Shown: positions 54,807 to 63,906 of the stretch, piece after piece
How the letters are laid out: every line of letters starts with the position of its first letter
Numbering within the stretch: position 1 is the first letter of the stretch
NCBI RefSeq assembly: GCF_022662375.1
Contig: NZ_JAKNQL010000007.1
Location: 124,001-188,000, forward strand
Length of the DNA: 64,000 nucleotides
Reading direction: 5' to 3'
From: Pseudomonas sp. CROZ-RG-20F-R04-15
GTDB lineage: Bacteria; Pseudomonadota; Gammaproteobacteria; Pseudomonadales; Pseudomonadaceae
Program-made: the position numbers and the translations under genes
Notes under the pieces: generated by a model
The model's database searches: none
Seen by the model: only the letters and a program-made list of their open reading frames with translations
What the model was told of the DNA's origin: nothing

Positions 54807-55910
54807 ATGATTGATAACGCTGTGGATACCGACCTTTTTTCGCCCATGGCCATGGGCGCGCTGCAATTGGCCAATCGAATCGTAATGGCGCCCGTGACGC
54901 GCAGCCGGATGGCTGACGACGGTGTGCCGAATGAAATGCACGCGACGTATTACGCCCAGCGCGCCAGTGCCGGTTTGATCATCGCCGAAGCGACGAACAT
55001 TTCCGCTCAGGGCCGTGGCTATGCGATGACTCCGGGAATCTGGTCGCAAGAGCAAGTCTCGGGGTGGAAAAAGGTCACCGATGCCGTGCACGCGGCCGGC
55101 GGAAAAATCGTCAGCCAGTTGTGGCACGTCGGGCGTTTCTCCTGTGTCGAGTTGCAACCCAATGGTCAAGCACCGGTCGCGCCTTCGGCGATCAAGGCTG
55201 AGGGCAGCACGTACACCGAGAATGGTTTCGTCGAAGTGTCGATGCCGCGCGCGCTTGAGACCTCGGAAATTCCGGGAATCATCGAGCAATACAAACTGGC
55301 TGCCGAGAACGCCAGGCAAGCCGGCTTCGATGGTGTGGAAGTGCATTCCGCCAACAGCTATCTGCTCGACCAGTTTCTGCGCGATTCGACCAATCAGCGC
55401 ACCGATCAGTACGGCGGCTCCATCGAAAACCGTGCGCGGCTGACGCTGGAAGTGACGGAAGCGGTGGTTTCGATTTGGGGCAGCGACCGCGTCGGTATTC
55501 GACTCTCACCGGTAACGCCCGATGCCGGCAATACGCCGCCCGACAGCAACGTCATGGCGACTTATGGCTACCTGATCCAGCAACTCAATCGGTTCAATCT
55601 GGCCTATCTGCATTTCGTCGAAGGCGCTACGGCCACGTCTCGAACCGTGCCAGCGGGCGTGGATCTGGACGCGTTGAGTGCGCAGTTCGAAGGCGCGTTC
55701 ATTGGCAACAACAACTACGACCTGGCGATGGCGCTTGAGCGTCGGGCGCAGGGCCGTATCGACGCGGTGGCGTTTGGTCGCTTGTTCATTGCCAACCCCG
55801 ATCTGGTGGAGCGTCTGCGGCGTGGTCTCGAACTGACCATTGCACCGCGTGAGAGTTACTACGGCGGGGGCGCCAAAGGCTACATCGATTGGCCCACCGC
55901 CAACGCCTGA
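54807..55910 (+). CDS. NADH:flavin oxidoreductase, Old Yellow Enzyme / NemA-like alkene reductase
   Basis: A 367-residue FMN TIM-barrel enzyme that reduces electrophilic alkenes, nitro compounds or quinones. The active-site pair is in EVHSANSYLLDQF (His and Asn), with SQLWHVGR and the phosphate-binding VAFGRLFIANPDL near the end. GGAG lies 6 nt before the ATG. It leads a run of four same-strand genes of detoxification type. Confidence 0.92.
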   Translation: MIDNAVDTDLFSPMAMGALQLANRIVMAPVTRSRMADDGVPNEMHATYYAQRASAGLIIAEATNISAQGRGYAMTPGIWSQEQVSGWKKVTDAVHAAGGKIVSQLWHVGRFSCVELQPNGQAPVAPSAIKAEGSTYTENGFVEVSMPRALETSEIPGIIEQYKLAAENARQAGFDGVEVHSANSYLLDQFLRDSTNQRTDQYGGSIENRARLTLEVTEAVVSIWGSDRVGIRLSPVTPDAGNTPPDSNVMATYGYLIQQLNRFNLAYLHFVEGATATSRTVPAGVDLDALSAQFEGAFIGNNNYDLAMALERRAQGRIDAVAFGRLFIANPDLVERLRRGLELTIAPRESYYGGGAKGYIDWPTANA

Positions 55911-55956
55911 ATGACTGCCCGGACGCAATCGCATTCACTGTAAAGAGGAATGGAAC

Positions 55957-56700
55957 ATGAACTATCTGCACAACAAAGTCGCCATCGTCACCGGCGCATC
56001 CTCCGGCATCGGGGCGGCAACCACACGGGCGCTGGCGGCACACGGCGTTCGCGTCGTGGCCGCCGCGCTGGATGAGCACGGTCTGGCAGCCTTCGTCGCC
56101 GAATTGCGTGAGGCCGGTCATGACGTAGCCGCTTTCACCACTGACGTCACCCAGCCGGGCCAAACCCGGGCGCTCGCCAGATTCGCCCAGGACACCTATG
56201 GCGCTGTCGACATTCTGGTGAACAACGCCGGGCTGATGCTGTTCTCCAACTGGGTCGATCTGGCCGTGGAGGATTGGGACAAGATGATCGACGTGAACAT
56301 CAAGGGCTATCTCAATGCCATAGCAGCCGTGCTGCCCATGATGCTGGAGCACAAGTCCGGGCAGATCCTCAACATGGACTCGGTTGCCGGCCATCAGGTC
56401 GGCCCGGCGGCAGGCGTTTACAGCGCCACCAAATTTTTCGTGCAAGCCATGACCGAGTCCATGCGCAAGGAGCTGGGCGTGCAGCACGGCATCCGCGTCA
56501 ACACGGTCAGCCCCGGGGTCATCAATACCGGCTGGGCGGACAAGGTCAGTGACCCAGAGGGGCGCAAAGCCGCCCAGGAACTGAACCGCATCGCCATCGC
56601 GCCCGACGATATCGCGCGTGCCGTGATCTACGCGCTCAACCAACCGGAAAACGTCACCGTCAACGACCTGATCATTTCGCCGACGCGCCAGGACTGGTAA
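55957..56700 (+). CDS. Short-chain dehydrogenase/reductase
   Basis: A 247-residue classical SDR: TGASSGIG at 12-19, NNAG near 90, and the catalytic Ser (MDSVAG), Tyr and Lys (YSATK) near 143-160. Its DIARAVIYALNQPENVTVNDL tail is typical of the YdfG/clavaldehyde-like subgroup. 46 bp after the OYE gene and probably in the same operon. Substrate unknown. Confidence 0.9.
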   Translation: MNYLHNKVAIVTGASSGIGAATTRALAAHGVRVVAAALDEHGLAAFVAELREAGHDVAAFTTDVTQPGQTRALARFAQDTYGAVDILVNNAGLMLFSNWVDLAVEDWDKMIDVNIKGYLNAIAAVLPMMLEHKSGQILNMDSVAGHQVGPAAGVYSATKFFVQAMTESMRKELGVQHGIRVNTVSPGVINTGWADKVSDPEGRKAAQELNRIAIAPDDIARAVIYALNQPENVTVNDLIISPTRQDW

Positions 56701-56782
56701 CCGTCGGCTGTTCCTGCTGCCGGGTGCCAATCCTGGCTCCCGGCAGCCTTTGTCACTCACCCCCCAACGATAGGAAACAACC

Positions 56783-57169
56783 ATGTCCAAGAACATCAAA
56801 GCCGTGCCGACGGCTGAATACAACGCTGTCATCGCGACCGCCAATCAATACGTCGAAGGCCTTCGTATTGGCAGCGCGCAAGGCGTCGCTCAAGCCTTCC
56901 ATAAAGAGGCAGTGATGTACGGCTTCACCAACGGCGAACTGCTCGGCGGCCCAATCAAGAACCTGTTCGACTTTGTCGAGAAGAACGGCGCAGCCCCCGA
57001 AATCAGCACGCGACTCGACGTGCTGGCGATCACCCCGACCACCGCAGTGGTGCGTGTGGACATGGAAACGGATGCGATTGGCGCCGACTACAACGACTAC
57101 CTGACCCTGATCAAAATCGACGGCGCCTGGAAGGTCATCGCCAAGGTTTATCACCAGTTCGAGGGCTGA
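56783..57169 (+). CDS. NTF2-like (lumazine-binding family) small protein
   Basis: A 128-residue cone-fold protein (YVEGLRIGSAQGVAQAFHKEAVMYGF start, DYLTLIKIDGAWKVIAKVYHQF end; cited as regions about 22-47 and 110-126). Members bind small hydrophobic ligands or act as isomerases, and many are listed as putative lumazine-binding or SnoaL-like. It follows the SDR gene at 82 bp and may share its transcript. Confidence 0.82.
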   Translation: MSKNIKAVPTAEYNAVIATANQYVEGLRIGSAQGVAQAFHKEAVMYGFTNGELLGGPIKNLFDFVEKNGAAPEISTRLDVLAITPTTAVVRVDMETDAIGADYNDYLTLIKIDGAWKVIAKVYHQFEG

Positions 57170-57233
57170 GTACCCATCGGTCCCGGCAGCCGGCTGCCGG
57201 GATCGGCGAACATCAATTTCAAGGATTCATGTT

Positions 57234-57671
57234 ATGCCAATGGTTGAGTTTGCCGCTGTCGTGGACGGCGATGCACAACGGGTCTGGAACGTGGTGAAGC
57301 AGTTTGGCGAAATCCAGCACTGGCATCCTGCGATTGTGAGTAGCCATATCGAAGGCGGGGGCGCTGAAAGGGTGGGTTGCATTCGCACACTCTCGCTGAC
57401 CGATGGGGCAGTTGTCAGAGAGCGTCTGTTGTCGGTTGATGACTCAGCATTATCGCTGTCCTACCGCTTTGAAGAGGCACCTTTGCCGCTCGACAATTAT
57501 GTGGCCAGCGTGAAGCTGGTCGCTTTGACCGGGCAAGACAAAACGCTCCTCAGTTGGTCGGCGAGTTTCGATGTTCGAGAGCCGAATGACGCTGAGCACT
57601 ATCAGGCACTGATCCGCAGCCTGATCGTCGACGGTCACAATGGGCTGCAGGCATTGCTGGCTCAGCATTAA
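57234..57671 (+). CDS. SRPBCC-family (polyketide cyclase-like) protein
   Basis: A 145-residue START-like fold: N-terminal strand and VWNVVKQFGEIQHWHPA helix, central VGCIRTLSLTDGAVVRERLL and a long C-terminal helix. Such proteins bind hydrophobic ligands. AAGGAT precedes the ATG. Last of the four-gene group beginning with the OYE gene. Confidence 0.85.
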   Translation: MPMVEFAAVVDGDAQRVWNVVKQFGEIQHWHPAIVSSHIEGGGAERVGCIRTLSLTDGAVVRERLLSVDDSALSLSYRFEEAPLPLDNYVASVKLVALTGQDKTLLSWSASFDVREPNDAEHYQALIRSLIVDGHNGLQALLAQH

Positions 57672-57688
57672 CAACACACGGTTCACAC

Positions 57689-57716
57689 GCCCTCATTCCC
57701 GCAAGGAATGCAGGGC
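57689..57716 (+). terminator. Hairpin after the SRPBCC gene
   Basis: GCCCT-ATTCC / GGAAT-AGGGC with a 5-nt loop and a small bulge, 17 bp after the stop. There is no long T run, so termination is uncertain. Confidence 0.45.
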
Positions 57717-57786
57717 ATGAAATTAATGAATTTTTCTTATCTGGCGTCTCGGCGTAGGTTCCTCTGAAACAACAAGGAGCCTCGTC

Positions 57787-58497
57787 GTGAACCCAACGTC
57801 AGCAGAAAAATTCGACACCTCCCGCGCCAGCGAATACGCCCGACAAAGTCGCATCGCCCTGGCCGGTTACGACGCCTGTCACGATCTGGCGGCCTGCATG
57901 TTGGCGGCCAGTCTCGGTTCGCGCCCGGCCAACATACTGGTGGTTGGCGCCGGCGGTACGGCGCAGGAAATCATTGCGATGGCGGCGCTGGAACCGCAGT
58001 GGCGTTTCATTGCCGTTGATCCTTCCGCGCCGATGCTGGAAGCCGCCGTGCAGCATCTGCAGGCCAACCACTTGCTGCATCGGACGCAGGTTCATCTCGG
58101 GCATGTCGACGACCTGCCCGCCGATGCGTCATTCGACGCGGCGACGTTGATCGGTGTGCTCCATCATCTGAATGGGGACGATCCCAAGCGCCAGATTCTG
58201 CAATCGATTCAGGCACGTCTCACGCCGGGCGCGCCGCTGATTGTCGCGGGCAACCATTACGCCTATGCCAGTCAACCGTTATTGCTGCAAGCGTGGGGGC
58301 AGCGGTGGCGGCAGCAGGGGGCGAGCGCGGAGGAGGTGAAGGCCAAGCTTGGCAAGATTCTGCAAGGCGCCGATCCGCCGCACTCCGAGGCGGCGGTTCA
58401 AGCGTTGCTGCGTGAAGCGGGGTTTGGCGAGGCGACGCGGTTTTTCAGCAGTTTGTTCTGGGGGGCGTGGTTGGCGTGTAAAAGCGACAGCCTCTAA
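57787..58497 (+). CDS. Class I SAM-dependent methyltransferase
   Basis: A 236-residue Rossmann methyltransferase: SAM-binding motif I in ILVVGAGGTAQE (about 50-61), acidic motif II in AVDPSAPML, and GVLHHL at motif IV. The GTG start has AAGGAG 8 nt upstream. Its end overlaps the convergent AraC gene by 4 nt. Substrate unknown. Confidence 0.87.
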   Translation: MNPTSAEKFDTSRASEYARQSRIALAGYDACHDLAACMLAASLGSRPANILVVGAGGTAQEIIAMAALEPQWRFIAVDPSAPMLEAAVQHLQANHLLHRTQVHLGHVDDLPADASFDAATLIGVLHHLNGDDPKRQILQSIQARLTPGAPLIVAGNHYAYASQPLLLQAWGQRWRQQGASAEEVKAKLGKILQGADPPHSEAAVQALLREAGFGEATRFFSSLFWGAWLACKSDSL

Positions 58498-59261
58498 AAG
58501 TAGCGACTTGGTACTTCCCCCAGTACTTGCTTGAATACCGTCGCAAACGCACTGGAACTGCTGTAGCCCAAGTCCATGGCGACCTGTGTGACCGACTGAC
58601 CTTTTCCCAGCATGACAATCGCCGCCAGCAGGCAGGCTTGCTGCCGCCATTCGATAAAGCTGATCCCGGTGTGCAGTCGAAAATGGCGGGTAAAGGTGCG
58701 CCGGCTCATTCCCGCACGTTGCGCCATGTCGTCGATACCGACCTCCAGCGAAGGCTGCTGCAGAAACGCCCGGCACACGGCCGCCAGTCTTGGCTCTGCC
58801 GGCAACGGCGCATTGAGCGAAAGCACGGGCATGCTGGCGATTTCGTGCAGCAGCAATCCCATCAAATGGGCGTCATGCCCTTGCGTGGAATAGCGCGCCG
58901 GGACATCGATGGCTTTCAACAGCAGATGGCGCAACAACGGCGACACGTCCAGCACCTGGCATTGCCCCGGCAGTCCGAGGCGCTGCGCTGCTTGTTTGCG
59001 GATGTAGGTGTTGTGCAGCGTGACCGGCCCGCGCATTTGCATGGAGTGCGGCAGTTGCGCAGGAACCCAGATGCCACGTTGCGGCGGCACGACCCAGTTA
59101 CCGTCATCGGTAAAAACGGTGATGACGCCGCTGGCGGCGTAGGCGAACTGGCCGCGCTGATGATCGTGCAGCGGGAACAGCGTCCCGTCCGCGTAATCGA
59201 TGGCGGTGACGACGGCATCGCGCGGGGTGTTTTGATAGGGATGGCGGGTGATTTCTCGCAT
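58494..59261 (-). CDS. AraC-family regulator with cupin domain
   Basis: A 255-residue AraC regulator. The cupin (about 20-100: FPLHDHQRGQFAYAASGVI) is followed by an AraC HTH at about 160-255 (MAQRAGMSRRTFTRHFRLHT, then YSSSSAFATVFKQVLG). It is divergent from the EamA exporter gene at 59370, so it is the best candidate for that gene's regulator, and it overlaps the methyltransferase gene end to end. Confidence 0.88.
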   Translation of the reverse strand: MREITRHPYQNTPRDAVVTAIDYADGTLFPLHDHQRGQFAYAASGVITVFTDDGNWVVPPQRGIWVPAQLPHSMQMRGPVTLHNTYIRKQAAQRLGLPGQCQVLDVSPLLRHLLLKAIDVPARYSTQGHDAHLMGLLLHEIASMPVLSLNAPLPAEPRLAAVCRAFLQQPSLEVGIDDMAQRAGMSRRTFTRHFRLHTGISFIEWRQQACLLAAIVMLGKGQSVTQVAMDLGYSSSSAFATVFKQVLGEVPSRYF

Positions 59262-59369
59262 GGCCCGATTCTAATGAAAGTTGGCCTGTGACTGAAAGCA
59301 GGCCATAACGATTGCCGGCATATTTCTCCGCGCTCGAGTACTTCCGCTCGGCACCGGGAAAGATTGACC

Positions 59370-60269
59370 ATGCAAAAGAAGCATCTGCTACTCGCCGTTC
59401 TGGTGACGGCTGTCTGGGGATTGAACTTCCCCGTGACCAAACTCGGGCTGGCCGCGATCGACCCGCTGTTGCTCACCGCGCTGCGTTTTACGTTGGCGGC
59501 CTTGCCTTGGGTGTTTTTTGTCGAGCGTCCTCGTGTGGCGTTCCACTGGCTGGCTGCTTACGGATTGATTTTCGGTGTGGCCATGTGGGCATTGATCAAC
59601 CTGGGCATCGCCTGGGGCGTGCCACCCGGAACCGCATCGCTGCTGATCCAGTTCAGTGCGTTTTTTACCTTGGGCTGGGGTGTGGTTTTTTTTGGCGAAC
59701 GCTTGGGACGGCTGCAATGGCTTGGCACTTTGCTGGCCGCATCAGGCCTGACAGGCATCGTACTGAGTCGCCCCGGCGACGCCTCGACGGCCGGTTTGGC
59801 ACTGGTCATTGGCAGTGCCTTGGCGTGGAGCATCGGCAACGTCGTGATCAAGGTCTCGAAGGTGCGTGAGATCTTCGCGTTTGTGGTGTGGGCGAGCTTG
59901 TTTCCTCCCATCCCGCTTATCCTGCTGACATGGCTGCTGCACGGCTCGGCACCGTTCACTGCGCTGCCGTCACAGCTCAATGCGATGACCGTTTTTTCGC
60001 TCGCGTTTCAGGTTTACGCGGCGACGCACTTCAGTTATTGGGGATGGAACCTGCTGTTGCGCGAATACCCGATGTCGCGTGTCGCGCCGTTGTCACTGTT
60101 GATTCCACTGTTTGGGATCTTCAGTTCGATGGCGATTTTCGGCCAGTATCCAAGCCTCTTTGACTGGTTTTCGATCTTGCTGGTGTTACTCGCGATCCCC
60201 TTGGGATCAGGGCACGTGCACGCCGTGCTGCTGCGCCTTCGGGTTCGCCAGCCACTGTGCCCGGGATAA
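59370..60269 (+). CDS. EamA-family (DMT) transporter
   Basis: A 299-residue inner-membrane exporter with about ten hydrophobic segments in two EamA repeats (1-140, 150-285). It resembles the E. coli EamA amino-acid/metabolite exporter. The ATG at 59370 is used, two codons after a TTG, with GGGAAAG upstream. The last 21 codons (63 bp) overlap antisense with the convergent GNAT gene, so its tail may be a late extension. Confidence 0.88.
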   Translation: MQKKHLLLAVLVTAVWGLNFPVTKLGLAAIDPLLLTALRFTLAALPWVFFVERPRVAFHWLAAYGLIFGVAMWALINLGIAWGVPPGTASLLIQFSAFFTLGWGVVFFGERLGRLQWLGTLLAASGLTGIVLSRPGDASTAGLALVIGSALAWSIGNVVIKVSKVREIFAFVVWASLFPPIPLILLTWLLHGSAPFTALPSQLNAMTVFSLAFQVYAATHFSYWGWNLLLREYPMSRVAPLSLLIPLFGIFSSMAIFGQYPSLFDWFSILLVLLAIPLGSGHVHAVLLRLRVRQPLCPG

Positions 60270-60779
60270 CCCGTAGCACTTGCACAGAGCAGGTGCCCCG
60301 GAAAGGTTCAATTCGGCGTCATACAAGTGCCCGGCGCCGATTTTCAACAGCGCTTTTTGCGAGCGAAGGTTGGCGGGGCCGACGTGGAAATAGACGGTGT
60401 CGTAGACCTTGAAGGCATGTTCCAGCATCAGTCGTTTCAACTCACGATTGGCATCGCCACCCCATTTCGCCCGCACCCGAAAGGTATAGCCGATGGCGAT
60501 ACTTTCAGGCAGATCCGGCGGCGTGTAGTAGCTGGACATCCCCACGATCTGCCCCGACTCCTTATCGATGACGGCGAGTGCTTTTGCGCTGGCCAGGCGT
60601 GCAGCAAAGTACGCTTCAAACACTAGCCGTTCATAGCGATCGCTGGCGGGGTGGCCGGCCCAGATGAGTGGATCATTGGCCGCCAAAAACAGTGCTTGAA
60701 AATCACTGGCGATCAACGCCCTGAGTTTCAGCGTGCTTCCATCAAGGACGGGTTGGCAGTCGAAGTTGCGCAAAGGCAT
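60207..60779 (-). CDS. GNAT acetyltransferase, RimJ/RimL type
   Basis: A 190-residue acetyltransferase with LKLRALIASDFQALFLAAND at the start and VGPANLRSQKALLKIGAGHL as the C-terminal acetyl-CoA region. RimJ/RimL-type proteins acetylate protein N-termini or small amines; I cannot be more specific. Monocistronic, convergent with EamA. Confidence 0.87.
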   Translation of the reverse strand: MPLRNFDCQPVLDGSTLKLRALIASDFQALFLAANDPLIWAGHPASDRYERLVFEAYFAARLASAKALAVIDKESGQIVGMSSYYTPPDLPESIAIGYTFRVRAKWGGDANRELKRLMLEHAFKVYDTVYFHVGPANLRSQKALLKIGAGHLYDAELNLSGAPALCKCYGLSRAQWLANPKAQQHGVHVP

Positions 60780-60922
60780 GGTTTCCGTTCCTGGTCGATC
60801 CGGGGAGTGCGACCAGATTAGTGCGGCGAACAGCTAAGGAAAGATCCAATCCGAGGTAATTTCGTGGTGCCAACGGTTTGAGGTTTTCATCAGTCTGGTT
60901 TTTATCCGGAAAGAAAGTTGCC

Positions 60923-61651
60923 TTATATCATTCTAAGCAACGCAGCTTTGATAATGGCTTCTGAACGTGTTGAAGAGTTCATCTTTCGGGTGAACTGTTT
61001 GACATGAAAGTAGACGGTTGCGCGCGTGACATTGATGGTGTCGGCCACTTGCTTTGACGTCAGGCCATCAGCAAGCAGTCGCATGATGCGTACTTCACGC
61101 GTATTTAATTGACTACTTGCAGCGGATTGGCTGCATTTCGACAGATGACTTATTTTTTGGGCGAGCATTCGTGATTCCGAAAACAATGTTTCGTAGGTTT
61201 CATTGAAGTCAATGTTGGGTCGGTCTGTGTTCGCCCAAATCAGAGTCAGTGACGCCACGCTGCCGTTTCGCACCGGGTAAATTAAAGTCGAAGCATCTGC
61301 CACGCGGTTGGCTACGGACGTTTTTACCAATGTGACGATGCTTGGCAAGGACATGCGCAGCCCGTTGCTCCAGTGATGTATTTCTACATCACTGGCTAGA
61401 TCCAGAACCGGATCCGTCATCCAGATTTTTTCCTGGTCGTAGATAACCCGACAGGAAAAGTCAAAGTTGTCAGTGAGATAGACTTTCGGAAGTGATACAG
61501 GTACTGCCGCCTTGTAGAAAATTGCGTAATGGCTGCAGTTTGTCTTTAGCTGGATCCTCCTTGTTAGTTCCTTTTGAAACGTGCCAGCGAACGAAACTCG
61601 TGCATAGTCGAATGCTTGTCGAAAATCAACGTTATGTTTAGCCACGACCAT
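60923..61651 (-). CDS. LuxR-type regulator (solo) with autoinducer-binding-like domain
   Basis: A 242-residue LuxR-family protein. The N-terminal half fits the acyl-homoserine-lactone-binding fold: Y71, D80-P81 and W94 lie close to the places of Y61, D70-P71 and W85 of TraR, but C67 stands where W57 is expected, so the ligand may not be a standard AHL. The C-terminal HTH (about 180-240: TSKQVADTINVTRATVYFHV) is canonical. No LuxI synthase is in the window, so it is a solo. AAGGATAG precedes the ATG. It is divergent from the pore-forming-toxin-like gene, and both are AT-richer than their surroundings. Confidence 0.85.
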   Translation of the reverse strand: MVVAKHNVDFRQAFDYARVSFAGTFQKELTRRIQLKTNCSHYAIFYKAAVPVSLPKVYLTDNFDFSCRVIYDQEKIWMTDPVLDLASDVEIHHWSNGLRMSLPSIVTLVKTSVANRVADASTLIYPVRNGSVASLTLIWANTDRPNIDFNETYETLFSESRMLAQKISHLSKCSQSAASSQLNTREVRIMRLLADGLTSKQVADTINVTRATVYFHVKQFTRKMNSSTRSEAIIKAALLRMI

Positions 61652-61679
61652 ATCTATCCTTGATTCGGTATCAGGGGCG

Positions 61680-61702
61680 AACCGTCAGGCTAGCTAGAGG
61701 TT
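61680..61702. promoter_or_regulatory. Weak dyad in the LuxR/toxin divergent promoter
   Basis: AACC-N3-AG-N5-CT-N3-GGTT, around CTAGCTAG, 29 bp upstream of the LuxR start and about 185 bp upstream of the toxin-like gene. Its size is near that of a lux box, but the match is partial. Confidence 0.3.
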
Positions 61703-61886
61703 GCGGAGTTTTCAACCAGACAGGTGCAAGTCTATTCAGGGTAAGGTCGCGTAGCACATAAATACGTTGAAAAACTATGAACATTAGTAGTGATCGGGCT
61801 TTTTTTTCAACCACCCTGAGCGTGGCTGCCGTTGATGCGCAGCCGAATGGGTGAAGAATCTGCCTGAAATAATGGAGAAAACTATC

Positions 61887-62771
61887 ATGAATGATATCGA
61901 CACGATCACGAACGCTTGGGGGCGCTGGAAAACTGCTCAATATGGAACAACTTGCTGGTTTACTGAAAGCACACAGTATGCCCGTAACAAAGACACCAGG
62001 AACTACATGCAGTATCAAACCAATGTGACGCCACCGAAAGATCTGGTGTACTCGAGTTTTGTGCAAAAAGATGGTGGCAGTGCTCTATTAGGCAAATACG
62101 ACACTATCAATGACGGCGGTCAGGTCATTGAACATGTGGTGAGCCTGCAACAAGGTTTGACCGACACGTTTACCTGGAGCGTCACGGAACAACTCAAAGT
62201 CGGCGTCACGGTTAAAGCCAATGCGGGCATTCCACTTGTGGGTGGCGCGGAAACAAGCAGTACCGTTGAAATGACCCTGTCTTCCACGCAGGGCGCCAGC
62301 GAGTCCAAAGCCTCCAACTATGGTGCGTCGACCAAAGTGCCAATTTCTCCCCACACCCACGGATGGGGTGAGGTTGACTTGAGTTTTACCGAGCTGAACA
62401 CCCAGTGGGTCGGGAACGTCTGGCTGCAAGGGTGCGTTGCCATCTGGTTCAATAATAAAGTGGCAATCAACAATAACGGTGATTACCACTATTTGTGGTT
62501 CATCCCGGTTGAACAGGTTTTTTCCGAGTGTATTCAACACAACATCATCAGCACTTCCGGCTATATCGTACAGGGCGGCGGGGTGACTGCTCAGGCCAGT
62601 GGCACGTTCCACAGCAGTATGGGCCTGAGCTTGAAAACCATCGCCCATGAACAGCCGTATCCCGGAAAATCCGAAGCGGTCAAAACCTATTACGGGTATG
62701 TGAGTACTCGACCAGATGCAGAATTCAAAAGCATTTCAGCTATCAATGAATCGAGAGATAACGTGGATTAA
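61887..62771 (+). CDS. Probable aerolysin/ETX-MTX2-like beta-pore-forming protein
   Basis: A 294-residue protein with no signal peptide. Residues 91-152 are a Ser/Thr-rich, alternating polar/hydrophobic stretch (TFTWSVTEQLKVGVTVKANA to SSTVEMTLSSTQG) typical of the membrane-inserting hairpin and flanking strands of aerolysin-like toxins, including the insecticidal ETX/MTX2 group and monalysin of P. entomophila. Aromatic residues are frequent outside it (WGRWKTAQYGTTCWF). ATG 61887 has GGAG 9 nt upstream. It is divergent from a LuxR solo. The fold assignment is by pattern, not by a database match; a lectin-like or other secreted protein is the alternative. Confidence 0.65.
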   Translation: MNDIDTITNAWGRWKTAQYGTTCWFTESTQYARNKDTRNYMQYQTNVTPPKDLVYSSFVQKDGGSALLGKYDTINDGGQVIEHVVSLQQGLTDTFTWSVTEQLKVGVTVKANAGIPLVGGAETSSTVEMTLSSTQGASESKASNYGASTKVPISPHTHGWGEVDLSFTELNTQWVGNVWLQGCVAIWFNNKVAINNNGDYHYLWFIPVEQVFSECIQHNIISTSGYIVQGGGVTAQASGTFHSSMGLSLKTIAHEQPYPGKSEAVKTYYGYVSTRPDAEFKSISAINESRDNVD

Positions 62772-62958
62772 TGGTTGTTTCTGATTAATCAGCAGACCCG
62801 GCCAGCGCTTCTGAAAAAAGCAGGGCTGGCCAGGTTCCCAGTCTGTTTCCGGTGGGAAGCTGCCAAAGCGGAGTGCCTGTGTATCCATGACAATTTATTG
62901 ATTGTCTCGACTCGCCAACTCTACGATGAGCCTTCGGTTATCTGGCTTGAGGCTCATC

Positions 62959-63555
62959 ATGCAAATCGCCATTCTGACGTTTGAAGGTTTCAACGAACTT
63001 GATTCGCTCATTGCGTTTGGCATTCTCAACCGGGTTCGCCAGCCGGGTTGGCGCGTGTCTATCGCTAGCCCCTCGGCCACGGTGCAGTCAATGAACGGTC
63101 TGACGATCGAGGCGCAGGTATCGCTGGAAGAGGCATGCGATGCCGATGCTGTGCTGGTAGGCAGTGGAAAATTGACCCGGGATGTCGTCGCCAATGCCGA
63201 ACTGATGTCGCGTCTGCGCCTTGATCCGGCACGCCAGCTCCTTGGCGCCCAGTGTTCCGGCGCGCTTATCCTGGCCAGGCTTGGCATGTTGAACAATGTT
63301 CCAGCGTGTACGGATCTGATCACCAAACCGTGGGTCGAGGCCGCGGGAGTGGCGGTGCTCGATCAGCCGTTTACAGCCAATGGTAACGTCGCTACCGCAG
63401 GCGGTTGCCTGGCCTCGCAGTATCTGGCTGCCTGGTTCATCGCGCGCCTTGTCGGTGTGGCGGCGGCAAGCGATGCGCTTCACTACGTCGCACCGGTGGG
63501 TGAGAAAGACCTCTATGTCCAGCGGGCGCTGACGAATATTTCGCCGTTCTTGTAA
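62959..63555 (+). CDS. DJ-1/PfpI-family protein
   Basis: A 198-residue GATase1-like protein: E in TFEGFNELD and the nucleophile-elbow cysteine in GAQCSGALILARLG. The family includes glyoxalases, isocyanide hydratases, proteases and the sensor part of AraC-type regulators; there is no HTH here. ATG 62959 has GAGG 6 nt upstream. Monocistronic, function not assignable. Confidence 0.85.
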   Translation: MQIAILTFEGFNELDSLIAFGILNRVRQPGWRVSIASPSATVQSMNGLTIEAQVSLEEACDADAVLVGSGKLTRDVVANAELMSRLRLDPARQLLGAQCSGALILARLGMLNNVPACTDLITKPWVEAAGVAVLDQPFTANGNVATAGGCLASQYLAAWFIARLVGVAAASDALHYVAPVGEKDLYVQRALTNISPFL

Positions 63556-63611
63556 GGCGTACTGCCGCGAAAGGTCGAGCGTAAAATGTCGTCGACCACG
63601 TACGGTCGGGA

Positions 63612-63770
63612 TCAGCGCTCGCTGGTATCAACCGATCCCGTAGCGACCTCGGCCTCCAGTTTCGCCCGATCGGCCTTGCTGATGTATTTAGGCTTTTTCG
63701 GCGCCAGTTTGGCGCTGGCCTTTTTGGCTTTTTCCTTGAACAACTGCTTCAGTTTTTTCTGGCGATTCAT
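63612..63770 (-). CDS. DUF2986-family small basic protein
   Basis: A 52-residue, lysine-rich protein (MNRQKKLKQLFKEKAKKA start, PKKPKYISKADRAKLEAE centre) that fits DUF2986. The length is typical. It may bind nucleic acid by charge alone; no function is known. A longer upstream frame is not supported by homology or a ribosome site. Confidence 0.78.
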   Translation of the reverse strand: MNRQKKLKQLFKEKAKKASAKLAPKKPKYISKADRAKLEAEVATGSVDTSER

Positions 63771-63906
63771 GTGTTCTGCTCTGCGTGTAAGGATAAATAT
63801 CGGCAAGCGAAGGGCGTAAAACGAGTAGACGCTCCACGTTTGCCGCCTTCGCTGAAAAAGCGGGCGAATCCTGACGTAAGCCTCGGGCCAAGGCAATGCC
63901 AATTCC

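Noticed and set aside
61671..62066. Minus-strand frame of 131 codons in the LuxR/toxin spacer
   Set aside because: It overlaps the start of the toxin-like gene and has no ribosome site or family features.
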